Source: a virus. Taken from it: a stretch of 39,336 nt of DNA. The stretch covers positions 1 through 39,336 of IMG/VR virus record IMGVR_UViG_3300030390_001641; one strand, written 5' to 3'. This document shows positions 13,683-21,878 of this stretch, piece after piece (the first letter of the stretch is position 1; each line of letters opens with the position of its first letter). The translations under genes and the position numbers were made by a program. The notes beneath the pieces were generated by a model. That model did no database searches, was not told where the DNA came from, and saw nothing but the letters and a program-made list of their open reading frames with translations.

Positions 13683-15028
13683 ATAGATCAAACCTACACG
13701 ACTACCAAGTAAAGGCAGTAGACTTTGTTAAAAAGAAAAAGGTTGCAGCCCTTTGGATCGACATGGGACTTGGAAAAACAATCTCTACGCTCACCGCCTT
13801 ATCGGATTTACTGGCAGCCAAAAAGGTTAAAAAGGTGCTAATTGTTGCGCCCCTACGCGTATCAAAACACACTTGGCCTACAGAGATACACCTTTGGGAA
13901 CACACAAGCGCCTTAAAATACACTGTTTTAGCGGGTTTAAGCCCCACAAAGCGCAAAGCCGCTGTCTTTGAAAAGACACCGATCCATATTATCAACAGAG
14001 AAAACATACCGTGGCTTGTGGAGTTACTCGGCCAAAAGTGGCATTACGACATGGTTGTGATCGATGAATCGAGCAGCTTTAAATCCCACAGCAGTAAACG
14101 CTGGAAGTCTTTGCGTAAGGTGCTTGGAAAGATAGATCGCATGGTGCAGCTCACCGGCACACCCGCACCCAATAACTTAATGGAGCTGTGGCCTCAGATT
14201 TATCTGCTCGACAAGGGCAAGCGATTACAAAATACAAGAGGCAAATTCTTAGAGAAGTATTGCCAGTTGATTGGTAACCCGGCGTGGAACCAGTGGGCTG
14301 TTAAAAGGGATAGAGTTAACGCCATCTATCGTGCGGTAAGAGACGTTGTACTTCGTATGTCTAGCGAAGATTACATTGAGATGCCAGATCGCTTAGACGT
14401 TAACGTGGACGTTGAGCTACCACCGAAAGCCCGAAAAGCTTATGAAGATATGAAGCGCGACTTCATTATTGCATATGAGGCCGGTGAGATTATGGCGGTG
14501 AATGCGGCGGTACAAATCAACAAGTTATTGCAGATAAGCAACGGGTGCATTTACACCGAAGAAGGCTATGAGCTAATGCATTCTAAAAAGGTCGAGGCGT
14601 TAGTTGAGATCGCTGACACCTCAACGGAGCCATTGCTGGTTGCTTACAACTTTAAGTCAGATTTAGCTGAAATTAAAAAGGCCATTCCAAAGGCGGTTAT
14701 TCTCGATAAGAACCCAAAAACAATAGACAAATGGAATAATGGCGATATACCCGTGATGCTCTGCCACCCAGCAAGCGCGGGTCATGGGCTAAATTTACAG
14801 AAAGGTGGCAGCGTGATAGTGTGGTTTGGATTGACTTGGTCTTTAGAATTGTACCAACAGTTCAATGCACGCTTACACAGACAAGGGCAAACTAAGCCCG
14901 TTCGAATCATTCACATAATGTCAAAAGACACCGCTGACACCCGTGTACTGGGTGCATTAGCCTCAAAGGAGGAGGGACAAAACGCTTTATTACATTTCGT
15001 TAAGAGCTTAAAAACAACACAAAGTTGA
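13676..15028 (+). CDS. SNF2-family helicase
   Basis: A 450-residue superfamily 2 ATPase. Motifs: Walker A DMGLGKT (29-35), Walker B VVIDESSSFK (D130, E131), motif III LTGTPAPNN (159-167), motif V-like SAGHGLNLQ (367-375) and motif VI QFNARLHRQGQ (395-405). The start overlaps the VRR-NUC gene by seven bases. Phage SNF2 proteins in this setting are thought to help replication or recombination by moving along DNA or displacing proteins. It is the last gene before the repressor promoter. Confidence 0.95.
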   Translation: MLDRSNLHDYQVKAVDFVKKKKVAALWIDMGLGKTISTLTALSDLLAAKKVKKVLIVAPLRVSKHTWPTEIHLWEHTSALKYTVLAGLSPTKRKAAVFEKTPIHIINRENIPWLVELLGQKWHYDMVVIDESSSFKSHSSKRWKSLRKVLGKIDRMVQLTGTPAPNNLMELWPQIYLLDKGKRLQNTRGKFLEKYCQLIGNPAWNQWAVKRDRVNAIYRAVRDVVLRMSSEDYIEMPDRLDVNVDVELPPKARKAYEDMKRDFIIAYEAGEIMAVNAAVQINKLLQISNGCIYTEEGYELMHSKKVEALVEIADTSTEPLLVAYNFKSDLAEIKKAIPKAVILDKNPKTIDKWNNGDIPVMLCHPASAGHGLNLQKGGSVIVWFGLTWSLELYQQFNARLHRQGQTKPVRIIHIMSKDTADTRVLGALASKEEGQNALLHFVKSLKTTQS

Positions 15029-15053
15029 CTCGGTTGTTATTTTAATGCATTAT
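15015..15053 (+). promoter_or_regulatory. Candidate repressor promoter with embedded operator
   Basis: The CAAC-N5-GTTG site CAACACAAAGTTG (15015-15027) overlaps the -35 box TTGACT (15025-15030). CATTAT (15048-15053) follows after 17 bp. It overlaps the end of the SNF2 gene and would give a leader of about 180 nt before the repressor. The leader contains a perfect hairpin (CGATTCA 15143-15149, TGAATCG 15154-15160) and a run of AATTA/TTAAT units at 15179-15228. An operator on the repressor's own promoter suggests autoregulation. Confidence 0.6.
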
Positions 15054-15241
15054 CGGGGTATGACTGATAATTTATTGCAATATTCATACACCGTTTTCTT
15101 AACGTGCCCACAACAGACAGATCAAATGCTCTGGTGGTGCATCGATTCAGCAGTGAATCGGGGAACCCAATTGTTAAATTAATAATTAAATAAAAATAAT
15201 TAAATAAATAATTAATTAATTAATTAAACTTGGTGAATAAA

Positions 15242-15820
15242 GTGGATACATTTAAAGATAGATTGGTGGATGCGTGCAATAAAAGCACGTTAATTCCAGA
15301 GTATGGGCAAGGGCAACAAGTGACTCTCGCAAAGTTAATGAGCGTCAGTCAAGAAGCAGTACGAAAATGGATGGCTGGAGAAACAAGGCCAAGACCAAAC
15401 GCTATAAAGAAATTAGCGGAGATACTAGACGTTGAGTACATTTGGCTAAACATGGGATCGGATCAAGAACAAGTTAGTTTTTACCGTGAAGTTTCCAAGA
15501 AACAAGACGCTAGTTTGTACGCGTTTGTTAGTTTTGTTTTTGAGGCCGGTGGCACCGTTGCGTTTAATCGCGACAGTAATGATACGTCGGATGTTACTGT
15601 TATAAAAGACGGCGAAGTTAAAAAATACAGTGTCTATTCGGCGGTCAGTAAGACCGAAAAAGGACAAGAGTTTAAGTTAACCGCGCAGTCCATTGGTGTA
15701 GTGTCGGTTTGCGCTTGTAAATACGAAGACGCCGATGTGTGTTATGACTTTTTAGAAATTCCAGAAGCCATAGCCGCAGAGCACGCCAAGAAAAGCAGAC
15801 TATACACAATTAACAGATAA
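15242..15820 (+). CDS. Lysogeny repressor with degenerate nuclease-like C-terminal domain
   Basis: A repressor-type protein of 192 residues from GTG 15242 (in-frame TTG 15230 and GTG 15233 are alternatives; GGTGA just before 15242 favours it). The N-terminal XRE helix-turn-helix spans about residues 25-65 (LAKLMSVSQEAVRKWMAG, RPRPNAIKKLAEILDV). There is no S24 peptidase domain, so RecA-stimulated self-cleavage is not expected. The C-terminal half (FEAGGTVAFNRDSNDTSD, then EVKKYSVYSAV) has the strand pattern of small PD-(D/E)XK nucleases, but the expected Q/E-x-K is lost. It probably binds the CAAC-N5-GTTG sites. Followed 14 bp later by an HTH gene with a strong AAGGAG. Confidence 0.8.
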   Translation: MDTFKDRLVDACNKSTLIPEYGQGQQVTLAKLMSVSQEAVRKWMAGETRPRPNAIKKLAEILDVEYIWLNMGSDQEQVSFYREVSKKQDASLYAFVSFVFEAGGTVAFNRDSNDTSDVTVIKDGEVKKYSVYSAVSKTEKGQEFKLTAQSIGVVSVCACKYEDADVCYDFLEIPEAIAAEHAKKSRLYTINR

Positions 15821-15834
15821 AAAAAGGAGAAATA

Positions 15835-16035
15835 ATGGAAAGGCCATATTTACAAATGCCAGAACTTGCAGACCTTTTAGGTATGTCCGTTAAAGGCTTG
15901 CACAATTCAGTGCATCGGGAAAATTTCCCAATCCCTACGTATAAACTAGGTAAGAAGAGAGTTGCAGACAAGGCTGTTGTGGCTGCATTTTTTGAACAGA
16001 AACGTGAATTAGGAATGACTTTAATTACAACCTAA
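15835..16035 (+). CDS. AlpA/excisionase-like winged helix protein
   Basis: A 66-residue DNA-binding protein with a MerR-like helix-turn-helix (LQMPELADLLGMSVKGLHNS, about residues 6-25) and a wing containing YKLGKKR. This is the layout of AlpA-type regulators and of excisionases. AAGGAG lies six bases before the ATG. It is unusual for an excisionase to sit directly behind the repressor, so it may rather be a transcription regulator expressed in the lysogen. The integrase is convergent 320 bp away. Confidence 0.8.
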   Translation: MERPYLQMPELADLLGMSVKGLHNSVHRENFPIPTYKLGKKRVADKAVVAAFFEQKRELGMTLITT

Positions 16036-16053
16036 AGGAAGGAATACAACACG

Positions 16054-16305
16054 ATGTTAAAGCCGATAAAAAACGATAAGGATGTTGAGCAGCCAGATCA
16101 CTATACATACGGGGCAATCGAGTGTCTACGATATCTCGAAGACAGCCTCGGATATGGTTACTCTTTTTTTCTGGAGGGAAATATAAAAAAATACTTACAC
16201 CGCTGGCGTCACAAGCACAAAACTGTTGATCTTCAGATACAAGATTTAAAAAAAGCGGAGTTTTACTTAAAGGAATTAATTGAGCAATTAGAGCATTCAG
16301 AATAA
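16054..16305 (+). CDS. DUF3310 family protein
   Basis: An 83-residue protein with the DUF3310 signature: QPDHYTYGAIECLRYLEDSL near the start, then FFLEGNIKKYLHRWRHK and a C-terminal helix with LKKAEFYLKELIE. The family is widespread in phages; some members are annotated as nucleotide kinase-like, without firm proof. AAGGAAGG lies upstream of the ATG. It is the last gene of the plus-strand block and is followed five bases later by a strong terminator. Confidence 0.9.
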   Translation: MLKPIKNDKDVEQPDHYTYGAIECLRYLEDSLGYGYSFFLEGNIKKYLHRWRHKHKTVDLQIQDLKKAEFYLKELIEQLEHSE

Positions 16306-16310
16306 ATTGT

Positions 16311-16332
16311 GGGGCTTTAGCCCCTTTTTTTT
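16311..16332 (+). terminator. Rho-independent terminator of the plus-strand block
   Basis: GGGGC (16311-16315) pairs with GCCCC (16320-16324) across a four-base loop, followed by eight T (16325-16332). It lies between the convergent DUF3310 and integrase genes. The minus-strand side has only a mixed T-rich tail and may terminate the integrase message weakly. Confidence 0.9.
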
Positions 16333-16354
16333 GTCTAAATTTTGTTAAACGTAG

Positions 16355-17422
16355 TTAAGCTTTTTTAGGTGCCATCATCGCTAATATTTTATTAGCGTTC
16401 ATATGCGTATATCTTCGTAGCATATTAATATCTCTGTGGCCGGAAAATACAGCAACAATCATTGAGTCAAACCCCAACTCAAAAAGCCTTGATATGGCCT
16501 CATGCCGTATGTCGTGATACCGCACATCCTCAACGGTTGATCGCTGTCTAGCCCGTCTAAACGCAGTCGTTATAGATTTAGGATTTTGTGGAAATATTAA
16601 TTCAGAAGCTTTTACCCATTTTTTATTTTTATCTTTACCAATTAAAACTTTACGCTCTGATTCCTCTTTTGTTTGCCTAGCAATTATCTGCTGCGCTATT
16701 GGTAACAGAGGAACCTTATCGTCTCTTTTTTTCTTAGGGTGCTTACGCTGTCTAATAATTATGCTTTTACCGTCTGAGGATAAATCAGACCATAAAAGCT
16801 CACTCACTTCCCCGACGCGCATGGAGGTTGATAAAGAGAAAAATGTCCAATCAACCAGTGGTAATCCAGTATTAGTGTGGGCTAGTATTTCACTAAACTC
16901 CTCATCGCTTATTCGCCTATCCCGCTCATCGCTTGGGCTTATAACCGAAAGCTTTTTAAGCGTACTCATTGCTTTTTTATATTCATCAAATTTAGGCTTA
17001 TAGCCCCACATCTCTTCAGCAGTTGATAGCACGACACCGATGTAACTCATGTCCATCATCACTGTAGCAGGCCCGCAAGATTGGCTTCTTGTTAATGCCC
17101 ATTTGTAAAGAACGTCCGATGTTAAATCTTTGAGCTTTACATGCCCTAACTCATCGTTTAAAAAATTTAAACTATATGCTTTGCTTCTGCCGAACGGTTT
17201 TATCAGGCCAATCTCGACAATATAACGTCTTAAAATCTCACCAAACATTTGTTCGTCTTCTCTGTACACTTCTCGCTCGATATCAGCTTCTGTTTTTGAC
17301 ATCCACGCTGTAGCTACAGCTTTTTTAGAAAAAGTTTTACTGATAGTTTGGTTTCCACGTTGTCTTATTTTTACGCGGTAACTTGTCCCGGTTGTAGTTG
17401 TTCTTTTTTCGATAACACCCAT
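16355..17422 (-). CDS. int: Tyrosine recombinase integrase
   Basis: Integrase that inserts the phage at a host attachment site, 355 residues. The catalytic set is complete: R202 in STSMRVGEV, H303 and R306 in YHDIRHEA, H329 in SGHRDINML and the nucleophile Y338 in RRYTH. The N-terminus (VIEKRTTTTGTSYRVKIRQ) is the arm-binding domain. The frame is open to 17464, but ATG 17422 with AAGG upstream is preferred because the promoter -10 lies at 17455-17460, inside the longer version. It lies beside the putative attP, in the usual arrangement. Confidence 0.95.
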   Translation of the reverse strand: MGVIEKRTTTTGTSYRVKIRQRGNQTISKTFSKKAVATAWMSKTEADIEREVYREDEQMFGEILRRYIVEIGLIKPFGRSKAYSLNFLNDELGHVKLKDLTSDVLYKWALTRSQSCGPATVMMDMSYIGVVLSTAEEMWGYKPKFDEYKKAMSTLKKLSVISPSDERDRRISDEEFSEILAHTNTGLPLVDWTFFSLSTSMRVGEVSELLWSDLSSDGKSIIIRQRKHPKKKRDDKVPLLPIAQQIIARQTKEESERKVLIGKDKNKKWVKASELIFPQNPKSITTAFRRARQRSTVEDVRYHDIRHEAISRLFELGFDSMIVAVFSGHRDINMLRRYTHMNANKILAMMAPKKA

Positions 17423-17454
17423 AATGTGCCTTTTCAAGATCAAGAATTGGTGTA

Positions 17455-17494
17455 ATTTTAACAACTTGGGACAGTTGGTGTCAACTAGAGGTTG
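17455..17494 (-). promoter_or_regulatory. Integrase promoter with embedded operator
   Basis: On the minus strand TTGACA (17484-17479) and TAAAAT (17460-17455) are 18 bp apart. The -35 box shares its TTG with the palindrome at 17482-17494 (minus strand CAACCTCTAGTTG). A single GGGACA arm-like site (17468-17473) lies in the spacer, so integrase may also bind its own promoter. Confidence 0.7.
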
Positions 17495-17542
17495 TGATAC
17501 AATCTGTAAGGCAACATTGGCGGGCTATACAGCGATGCTTGC

Positions 17543-17764
17543 GGGACAACTCGCGGGACAGTACGAAAATAAACAAAAGTGGAGAAAGATGATAAATCGT
17601 TGAATATCAATGACTTACATCATTATCAAAAGTGGATGAAAATGTACCCATATGGAGTTAAGTGATTGAAAATTAACAGGAAATTCTGTATAGCACCCAT
17701 GCTCGATAGGGTAGATTATTATATAGATCAATAGCTTATGAGGTTGTGGGACGCATACGGGACA
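17543..17764. other. Putative phage attachment site (attP) region
   Basis: The gap of nearly 400 bp between the integrase and the virion operon holds no gene. It has GGGAC boxes in two close pairs: 17543-17548 and 17555-17560 (12 bp apart), and 17748-17753 and 17759-17764 (11 bp apart), all in the same orientation, with a fifth at 17468. Pairs of arm-type sites on both sides of a core are what a lambda-like integrase needs. CAAAAGTGGA is repeated at 17574 and 17627 inside the flanked interval. The crossover core cannot be identified without the host site; no tRNA 3' end was recognised. Confidence 0.6.
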
Positions 17765-17809
17765 GTGTTTAAGTTGTTAAAAATCCAATCACTGACTGGA
17801 CAGACCAGT

Positions 17810-20032
17810 TTAAAGGCTGTGCAACAAACCAGAACCCGCTTCTTTTTCTTGTTGCTGCTGTCGCATCAATTCGCCCAGACCAATAGCTGCACCCCCTGTT
17901 GCAAACATTGGCAATCCTTTCTTAACACGCTCACGCATTTTAGGAGTAATGTCGATTGAGTGTACGGAATCACCTTCCGGAATCTCTTTAGCAAGAAGAT
18001 TTTTTAATCTTTGTGTCTGTTCAGGCGTGTGATTAACCATAGGGTCGTTGCGCCCAGCTAATAAATTTCTAATGTCAGAAACTTCATCAACGGTGTAACC
18101 TTCATAATTAAATTCGCCATCCATGCTCTGCAATTCTCTAGGCAGAAACGAAGTGCCTACTTTCTGTCCATCTTGCTTTACCAACTTACCTAGTGCATTT
18201 GGTAGTGTGCGGTCATAAAACTGCTTCATACCCTCACCGCCAACACTGAGGTCTTGCCCTGCGAGTATTCGTGCAGAACCGGAGGCCGTGTCTGTTAGCG
18301 GTTGGTCTACTAAGGACTTAGCCGCATCTTTACCAATCAAGTTAGGTAGTGCATCAAGCGAGTCGATTGACTGCATAATCACCGGGGTATTATTCTTGTC
18401 GAAAGCAGATACTGTAAATCCGCTTTGCTCATTACCACCTAAACGTACCTCATTGATCTGCTTACTAAGATCATAGCGATCTGCTTGTTGCCGACCAGTA
18501 GTCAACGCCAACTTATCATAGCCGCCCTCTACCGCTTCAAGTAGTCCACGTTTAAGAGCTAGGTTGTACCAAGATGATTTGTCATCAGTTTTGAACGGTG
18601 CGTCTGGGACTGCCATCGCAGCCTCACCACGCTCAATATCTATATTTGTTCGCTCAAGTTCAAGTTCATGTATTGTGTTTCTAATATATGCTCTGTCCCG
18701 ACCCGCATCCATAGAATTATGTTGTTGGTAACTTTTTAGTATTTCATCGTCCAATCGGTCGTACTCATCATCAAGCTCTTTCATTCTTTTTGGGTTTTGA
18801 TATCCAACATCCGCGCCTTTCTGATGCAAATCAGACTGCACTTCTTCAAGCAGAAGGGTCTTGTTACCATCAGTGTCAACACGGTCTTTCATGCGTAGGT
18901 GTGCAAGGATGTTAGGCTCATCAAAGTGACTACTGTTAATAAACGGTTCTGGAAGATTGTCTTTCTGCTTTACAAGCTCATCTCGCCTTTCTATGAGCTC
19001 TTTAGCCCCGTTTATATATTTGCCAGCCGCTTCATCACTTAGCAGCTTTCCGTCTTGGAAATCGCTTAGTTCTCTGTTTGCTGTGATAGTTGTAAAAAAG
19101 TTTTCACTGAAGTAGTCGGCACCAATAAACTTATCAGATTCTCTTTGCATATCTTCTGCTACATTTAACAATGCAGGAGTATCGTTTCGTAATGCTACCT
19201 TTGCATCTTCAATTTGCTTGTTTAATAAATTAAGCTCATCAAGCAATCCTGCGGAACTGTTATCTTGCAACAGTAACTCACGGTAATTGTCACCACCGTC
19301 TAGGGTGTAACTGCCAAACTTAGCGTCTTCACCCAACACAGTTTCTTTAATCTGCACTTGATTGTCATTTACAAACTGCTGTACTTCTTGGCGCGACACA
19401 TCATTGCGACCAGCAAAATTCTCTTTAAAACCCATTGCATTAAGCTCATCAGGCTTAACTTGTCCCTTGCCGGTTAAGTCATTAAAAAACCCATCAGCGT
19501 TACCTGTCTTTCTTTGCAAGTTATCAGAGGCAATTGAAGCCTGACTAAACAACCCACCAGATTGTGCCTTTGGAATCTTTGCAGGGATGAGCATCGAACC
19601 TAACAGCCCAGCGCCCTCTCCTCGGTTTACGTTGGACTCACCAAATGCATTAACAAGACTCGGCTTTACCTTACGGTAGCCATCAGCCACCACACTTATA
19701 TCGTCCATAACAGATCGAGGGCCACGCATTAATGACGGCACTTTGTAATTTAACGCTGCGCCCATACTAGAGCCAACCGCATCCGCAATTGTCTTTGCCT
19801 GACCTGTTAACGGCTGCTGGGGTAACAGCTCTTTATCTGACACTTGACCTGTTACCGCTTGCGTACCATAACGAGAAACGTCATTAATTAACCCTTTAGC
19901 CATAGCAGGGGCTAACTGTAAAGCACTTAGGTCTGCGCTATCACCCGGATGACGCCCCGCCATCTGCGAGTTAAGGTTTGGAGAGCCATGGTAGGCTTTG
20001 ATTCGTTTTGCTACTTGGCTGAGTATGCCCAC
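17810..20032 (-). CDS. Large terminal virion protein with polyvalent-protein domain
   Basis: A 740-residue protein, last gene of the virion operon. The N-terminus has IKAYHGSPN, the opening of phage ADP-ribosyltransferase-type domains, but the rest of that domain is missing. The region from about residue 385 on resembles the large polyvalent-protein-associated domains of phages: LLLEEVQSDLHQKGADVGYQ, then VPDAPFK, WYNLALKRGLLEA, LTTGRQQADRYDLSKQI, GEGMKQFYDRTLPNALGKLV and, near the end, VHSIDITPKMRERV with LPMFATGG. Such proteins are often injected with the DNA. An ejected effector or internal protein is likely. The enzymatic role is unknown. Confidence 0.8.
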   Translation of the reverse strand: MGILSQVAKRIKAYHGSPNLNSQMAGRHPGDSADLSALQLAPAMAKGLINDVSRYGTQAVTGQVSDKELLPQQPLTGQAKTIADAVGSSMGAALNYKVPSLMRGPRSVMDDISVVADGYRKVKPSLVNAFGESNVNRGEGAGLLGSMLIPAKIPKAQSGGLFSQASIASDNLQRKTGNADGFFNDLTGKGQVKPDELNAMGFKENFAGRNDVSRQEVQQFVNDNQVQIKETVLGEDAKFGSYTLDGGDNYRELLLQDNSSAGLLDELNLLNKQIEDAKVALRNDTPALLNVAEDMQRESDKFIGADYFSENFFTTITANRELSDFQDGKLLSDEAAGKYINGAKELIERRDELVKQKDNLPEPFINSSHFDEPNILAHLRMKDRVDTDGNKTLLLEEVQSDLHQKGADVGYQNPKRMKELDDEYDRLDDEILKSYQQHNSMDAGRDRAYIRNTIHELELERTNIDIERGEAAMAVPDAPFKTDDKSSWYNLALKRGLLEAVEGGYDKLALTTGRQQADRYDLSKQINEVRLGGNEQSGFTVSAFDKNNTPVIMQSIDSLDALPNLIGKDAAKSLVDQPLTDTASGSARILAGQDLSVGGEGMKQFYDRTLPNALGKLVKQDGQKVGTSFLPRELQSMDGEFNYEGYTVDEVSDIRNLLAGRNDPMVNHTPEQTQRLKNLLAKEIPEGDSVHSIDITPKMRERVKKGLPMFATGGAAIGLGELMRQQQQEKEAGSGLLHSL

Positions 20033-20034
20033 TG

Positions 20035-20424
20035 CTACTTAATCATCTCTATTTCAGGAAACGGTTTTAAGCCAGCACGCTCTAACTTCTCATTGTCAGT
20101 AAGCACTTCTTCTTCTAACGCACCCACCATGTTGTTGCTTCTTGGGTCATACATCGCCAGAGAAGGCATTGATGGCAGTGGCTGCGCTGAACTTTGAAGC
20201 ATGTAAGCTGCTGGGTTGGCGATACCAGCGGCTGAGTTGGTTTGCGCCATCAGATTTGATGAGTCTATAAAGTCTGCGTTTTGCGGCTGTTGAAACTGAT
20301 TTTGGATGAAGCCCAGCGCGTTAGTCCCATATTTTTGATCATACCCGTCCATGCGAGCATCTACCGCAGTCTGCTCTGACCGCATACGCTCTGCCATCTC
20401 ATTAAAATAATTTAACATTCCCAT
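20035..20424 (-). CDS. Hypothetical virion-associated protein
   Basis: A 129-residue Gln-, Asn- and Met-rich protein (MGMLNYFNEMAERM...), with a helical N-terminus and a low-complexity middle. ATG 20424 overlaps the stop of the upstream gene and its stop is two bases from the next start. The position among internal-virion-type genes suggests an ejected or tail-lumen protein. No family is recognised. Confidence 0.7.
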   Translation of the reverse strand: MGMLNYFNEMAERMRSEQTAVDARMDGYDQKYGTNALGFIQNQFQQPQNADFIDSSNLMAQTNSAAGIANPAAYMLQSSAQPLPSMPSLAMYDPRSNNMVGALEEEVLTDNEKLERAGLKPFPEIEMIK

Positions 20425-21878
20425 TACGGTCGATCCTTTCGTTGTGCTTCTTTTAATTCTCTTTCTCGCCGACGCTCTTCTTCATCAGTCAACGCTCCCT
20501 GATATCTCCCAGCAAGCGATGCGTCTCTTAAAATGCCGCTAGTTTGCGGATCTCTAACAACCTTTCCGGCTCTTCTTGCATTTATACCTAAAGAAGCTTT
20601 AATACTAGGTGTATCCATAAGGCCAGCTAAAACTCCAAGGCCGGCTCCAACACTGCCATTCACACCCGCCCCCACCCCTGTTTTTAGAGGAACACCGATT
20701 CCCATCACATCTCTGTTACCAATGCGATTTGACGCTGGTATTTGCAGTTTTTTCTGCACTTGAGCAATATCTCCATAGAGTTTATTTAGCTCTTTTACTT
20801 CAGGAATATAAATCTCTAGCTGTTCTTTAGCAGCACGCGCTATCGCTTTGTACGTTCTCTCTGTTGGCCTATCCATTCGACCCGCAAGCTGTCCCTCGTC
20901 AAATTTAACTTTCTCATAGATATTTCTTTTTATTTTTGTCAGATCGTCAATAGACAACCGGCTTCCGGGAATTCCCATTGCTTCAATAGAATCTAATTGA
21001 TCTTGCATTACTTTAGCTATGGACTTTAAGTCAGCTCTAGCTGTTGTTGAGGGTGGAGCGTACTTTGCCGCGACTTCAGGGATGCCCGTGAACAGCTCAG
21101 AATTAGGCACAAAATCGCCAAATGCTTTTGCACCAGCGCTGTTTTCTATTTCCGATATTTCATCAAAAACACCTTGCTGCTGTCTTTTTAATTTCTCAAC
21201 ACTTTTAACATTTGGTCTTGCGTTTAAATCCATTGCTGTTTCTAAAAGATTTTTTCTAGCGTCTGGTGTAAGTGTTGTGCTTGGCTTCATAGCACTTTCA
21301 TAAAGATAGGTAGAAATAGGTTTGCCCGTTTTTCTTTCAATAGCCGCAACTGGAAGTTTTATTGCGCCAGTGATGGGGTCAATAAAACGGCCAACGTCAG
21401 CGACTTTCTGACCCATAGCTCCGACCTTACCGCCAATTTTAGCAACCGCTCCACCGCCGCCGGTTAGTATTGAGCTTAAATCTAATAATATTCCGGCTGG
21501 GTCTTCCATCGCAGTTCTTTTTAAAGCGTCCATAGAGCCGTATCTGTCATCCAACATACCCGCAAAAGCCTCACCGGCTTCTTGGTTTGGAACTTGATAA
21601 TCGCTACCAGCTAAATCATAACCAGTCTGCAACAAATTTGCTCCACCACTTAACGCTAGATTACCCACAGCATTTGCAGTGTCTATAGGGCTCATTACCG
21701 CAGTACCTATGTCAGATACTACGCCTCCAAGAGACGGCAAAAAGTTCCTGACAGACTCCATAGCTTGATAATCAACGGGCTGGCTTTGCTTATAAACACC
21801 GGCTAGTTTTTTTAAAGCACCGTATTGTTTAGCATTAGCTAGTATCTTTGCTTTTCTGCGATACTCATCTTCTGTCAT
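20424..21878 (-). CDS. Internal virion protein-like
   Basis: A 484-residue mostly helical protein with long Ala/Gly-rich stretches (residues about 50-85 and 120-150; GGGGAVAKIGGKVGAMG) and a second glycine-rich segment near residue 410. The C-terminus is highly charged (DEEERRRERELKEAQRK). In podoviruses, genes at this place code for internal proteins ejected to form the DNA channel across the envelope. The hydrophobic Gly/Ala segments would fit that. It overlaps the upstream gene by four bases (ATGA). The assignment rests on position and composition. Confidence 0.7.
   Translation of the reverse strand: MTEDEYRRKAKILANAKQYGALKKLAGVYKQSQPVDYQAMESVRNFLPSLGGVVSDIGTAVMSPIDTANAVGNLALSGGANLLQTGYDLAGSDYQVPNQEAGEAFAGMLDDRYGSMDALKRTAMEDPAGILLDLSSILTGGGGAVAKIGGKVGAMGQKVADVGRFIDPITGAIKLPVAAIERKTGKPISTYLYESAMKPSTTLTPDARKNLLETAMDLNARPNVKSVEKLKRQQQGVFDEISEIENSAGAKAFGDFVPNSELFTGIPEVAAKYAPPSTTARADLKSIAKVMQDQLDSIEAMGIPGSRLSIDDLTKIKRNIYEKVKFDEGQLAGRMDRPTERTYKAIARAAKEQLEIYIPEVKELNKLYGDIAQVQKKLQIPASNRIGNRDVMGIGVPLKTGVGAGVNGSVGAGLGVLAGLMDTPSIKASLGINARRAGKVVRDPQTSGILRDASLAGRYQGALTDEEERRRERELKEAQRKDRP

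Noticed and set aside
16355-17464. Longer integrase start at 17464
   Set aside because: The -10 box of its promoter lies at 17455-17460, inside the extra codons, and AAGG precedes the ATG at 17422.
17795-17809. Terminator after the virion operon
   Set aside because: ACTGG/CCAGT gives only a five-bp stem and is not followed directly by a U-run in the minus-strand RNA; too weak to call.
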